Source of the DNA: CAYVZU01 sp964455935
Lineage (GTDB): Bacteria; Fibrobacterota; CAYVZU01
Assembly: GCA_964455935.1 (NCBI GenBank)
Contig: CAYVZU010000101.1
Span: 1 to 14,732 of the forward strand
Direction of reading: 5' to 3'
Length of the DNA: 14,732 bases
Each line of letters begins with the position of its first letter. Within the stretch, counting starts at the first letter, position 1. The notes below the pieces were generated by a model. That model searched no databases and was not told where the DNA came from. It worked only from the letters and a program-made list of their open reading frames with translations. Of this stretch, positions 14,516 to 14,732 are shown one piece after another. The position numbers and the translations under genes are program-made.

Positions 14516-14732
14516 ATGAAAGTGAACATCCTGGACAATCACGCAAGAATACTGCGCATAGCCTCCTTGGCATTCTGCTTTTTGATGAACTCGGCGGAAC
14601 CGTGGGCGGCTACACCGGCTAACCCCAATGCGTCAGCCAATGCTCGTAAAATACTGAACTACTTTGCAGATCTTTCAAATCGCCCTACAAAGCGGGTCGT
14701 TTCCGGCCAGCAGGGCCGTGACGGTGGCGGAA
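14516..14732 (+). CDS. Secreted GH26-type endo-beta-mannanase, N-terminal part, cut by window edge
   Basis: 72 codons are seen before the edge. The first 31 residues form a signal peptide (hydrophobic ASLAFCFLMN, cleavage near PWA/A). The mature start ANARKILNYFADLSNRPTKR is followed by VVSGQQG, which matches the beginning of GH26 mannanase domains (helix KxLNYL, then SGQHxG). These enzymes cut beta-1,4-mannan outside the cell. The catalytic glutamates lie beyond the window, so the family call is based on the N-terminal segment only. A GGA-containing site (AAAGGA) lies nine bases before the ATG; an earlier ATG at 14508 stops after three codons. A LacI-type operator lies directly upstream. It follows the GH39-like gene on the same strand. 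Confidence 0.75.
   Translation, partial: MKVNILDNHARILRIASLAFCFLMNSAEPWAATPANPNASANARKILNYFADLSNRPTKRVVSGQQGRDGGG

Noticed and set aside
1..14732. CRISPR array, prophage or insertion-sequence transposase
   Set aside because: No regularly spaced repeats, cas-like genes, phage structural genes or transposase motifs were seen on either strand.

Overview
The window reads as chromosomal DNA from a free-living, GC-rich, Gram-negative bacterium. It holds housekeeping genes (trigger factor, tRNA-Leu, nadC, birA, coaX, rarA). It also holds a FecR/outer-membrane-barrel protein and several secreted carbohydrate-active proteins with signal peptides. The lipoprotein-independent export signals, a barrel ending in Phe and FlgD-Ig/T9SS-like C-terminal tails fit an FCB/PVC-type or candidate-phylum lineage. 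The exact taxon cannot be fixed from the sequence alone.

Layout. Positions 1-592 (-) hold the N-terminal part of trigger factor, cut by the window edge. Positions 692-770 hold a nested palindromic repeat, and 847-928 (-) a tRNA-Leu(UAG). Positions 1158-6573 (+) form a tight, partly overlapping run of five genes: ROK sugar kinase, FecR-domain/beta-barrel outer-membrane protein, nadC, birA and coaX. The last three make or attach NAD, biotin and CoA. A convergent junction with small inverted repeats (6566-6598) separates this run from a polyprenyl-phosphate hexose-1-phosphate transferase (6600-7979, -), an initiating enzyme of exopolysaccharide synthesis. Its divergent neighbour is rarA (8225-9577, +). 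A striking ~165-bp near-perfect hairpin flanked by ATTAT direct repeats fills the space between them.

From 9.8 kb to the end the window is an accessory glycan region. Two paralogous secreted jelly-roll (ConA-like) proteins (9822-10802 and 10949-12325, -) are divergent from a secreted GH39-like glycosidase (12914-14392, +) and the start of a secreted GH26-type mannanase (14516 to the edge, +). A 20-bp near-perfect palindrome matching the LacI/CcpA-type operator consensus lies just before the GH26 start. The 588-bp divergent gap (12326-12913) holds a candidate broken reading frame, a 13-bp palindrome and the ribosome-binding sites of both flanking genes.

The most interesting points are the long hairpin element, the jelly-roll pair next to GH39-like and GH26 genes as a possible unstudied beta-mannan or related glycan-utilisation locus, the FecR-barrel fusion inside a cofactor operon, and a CoaX that lacks the usual first-motif aspartate.
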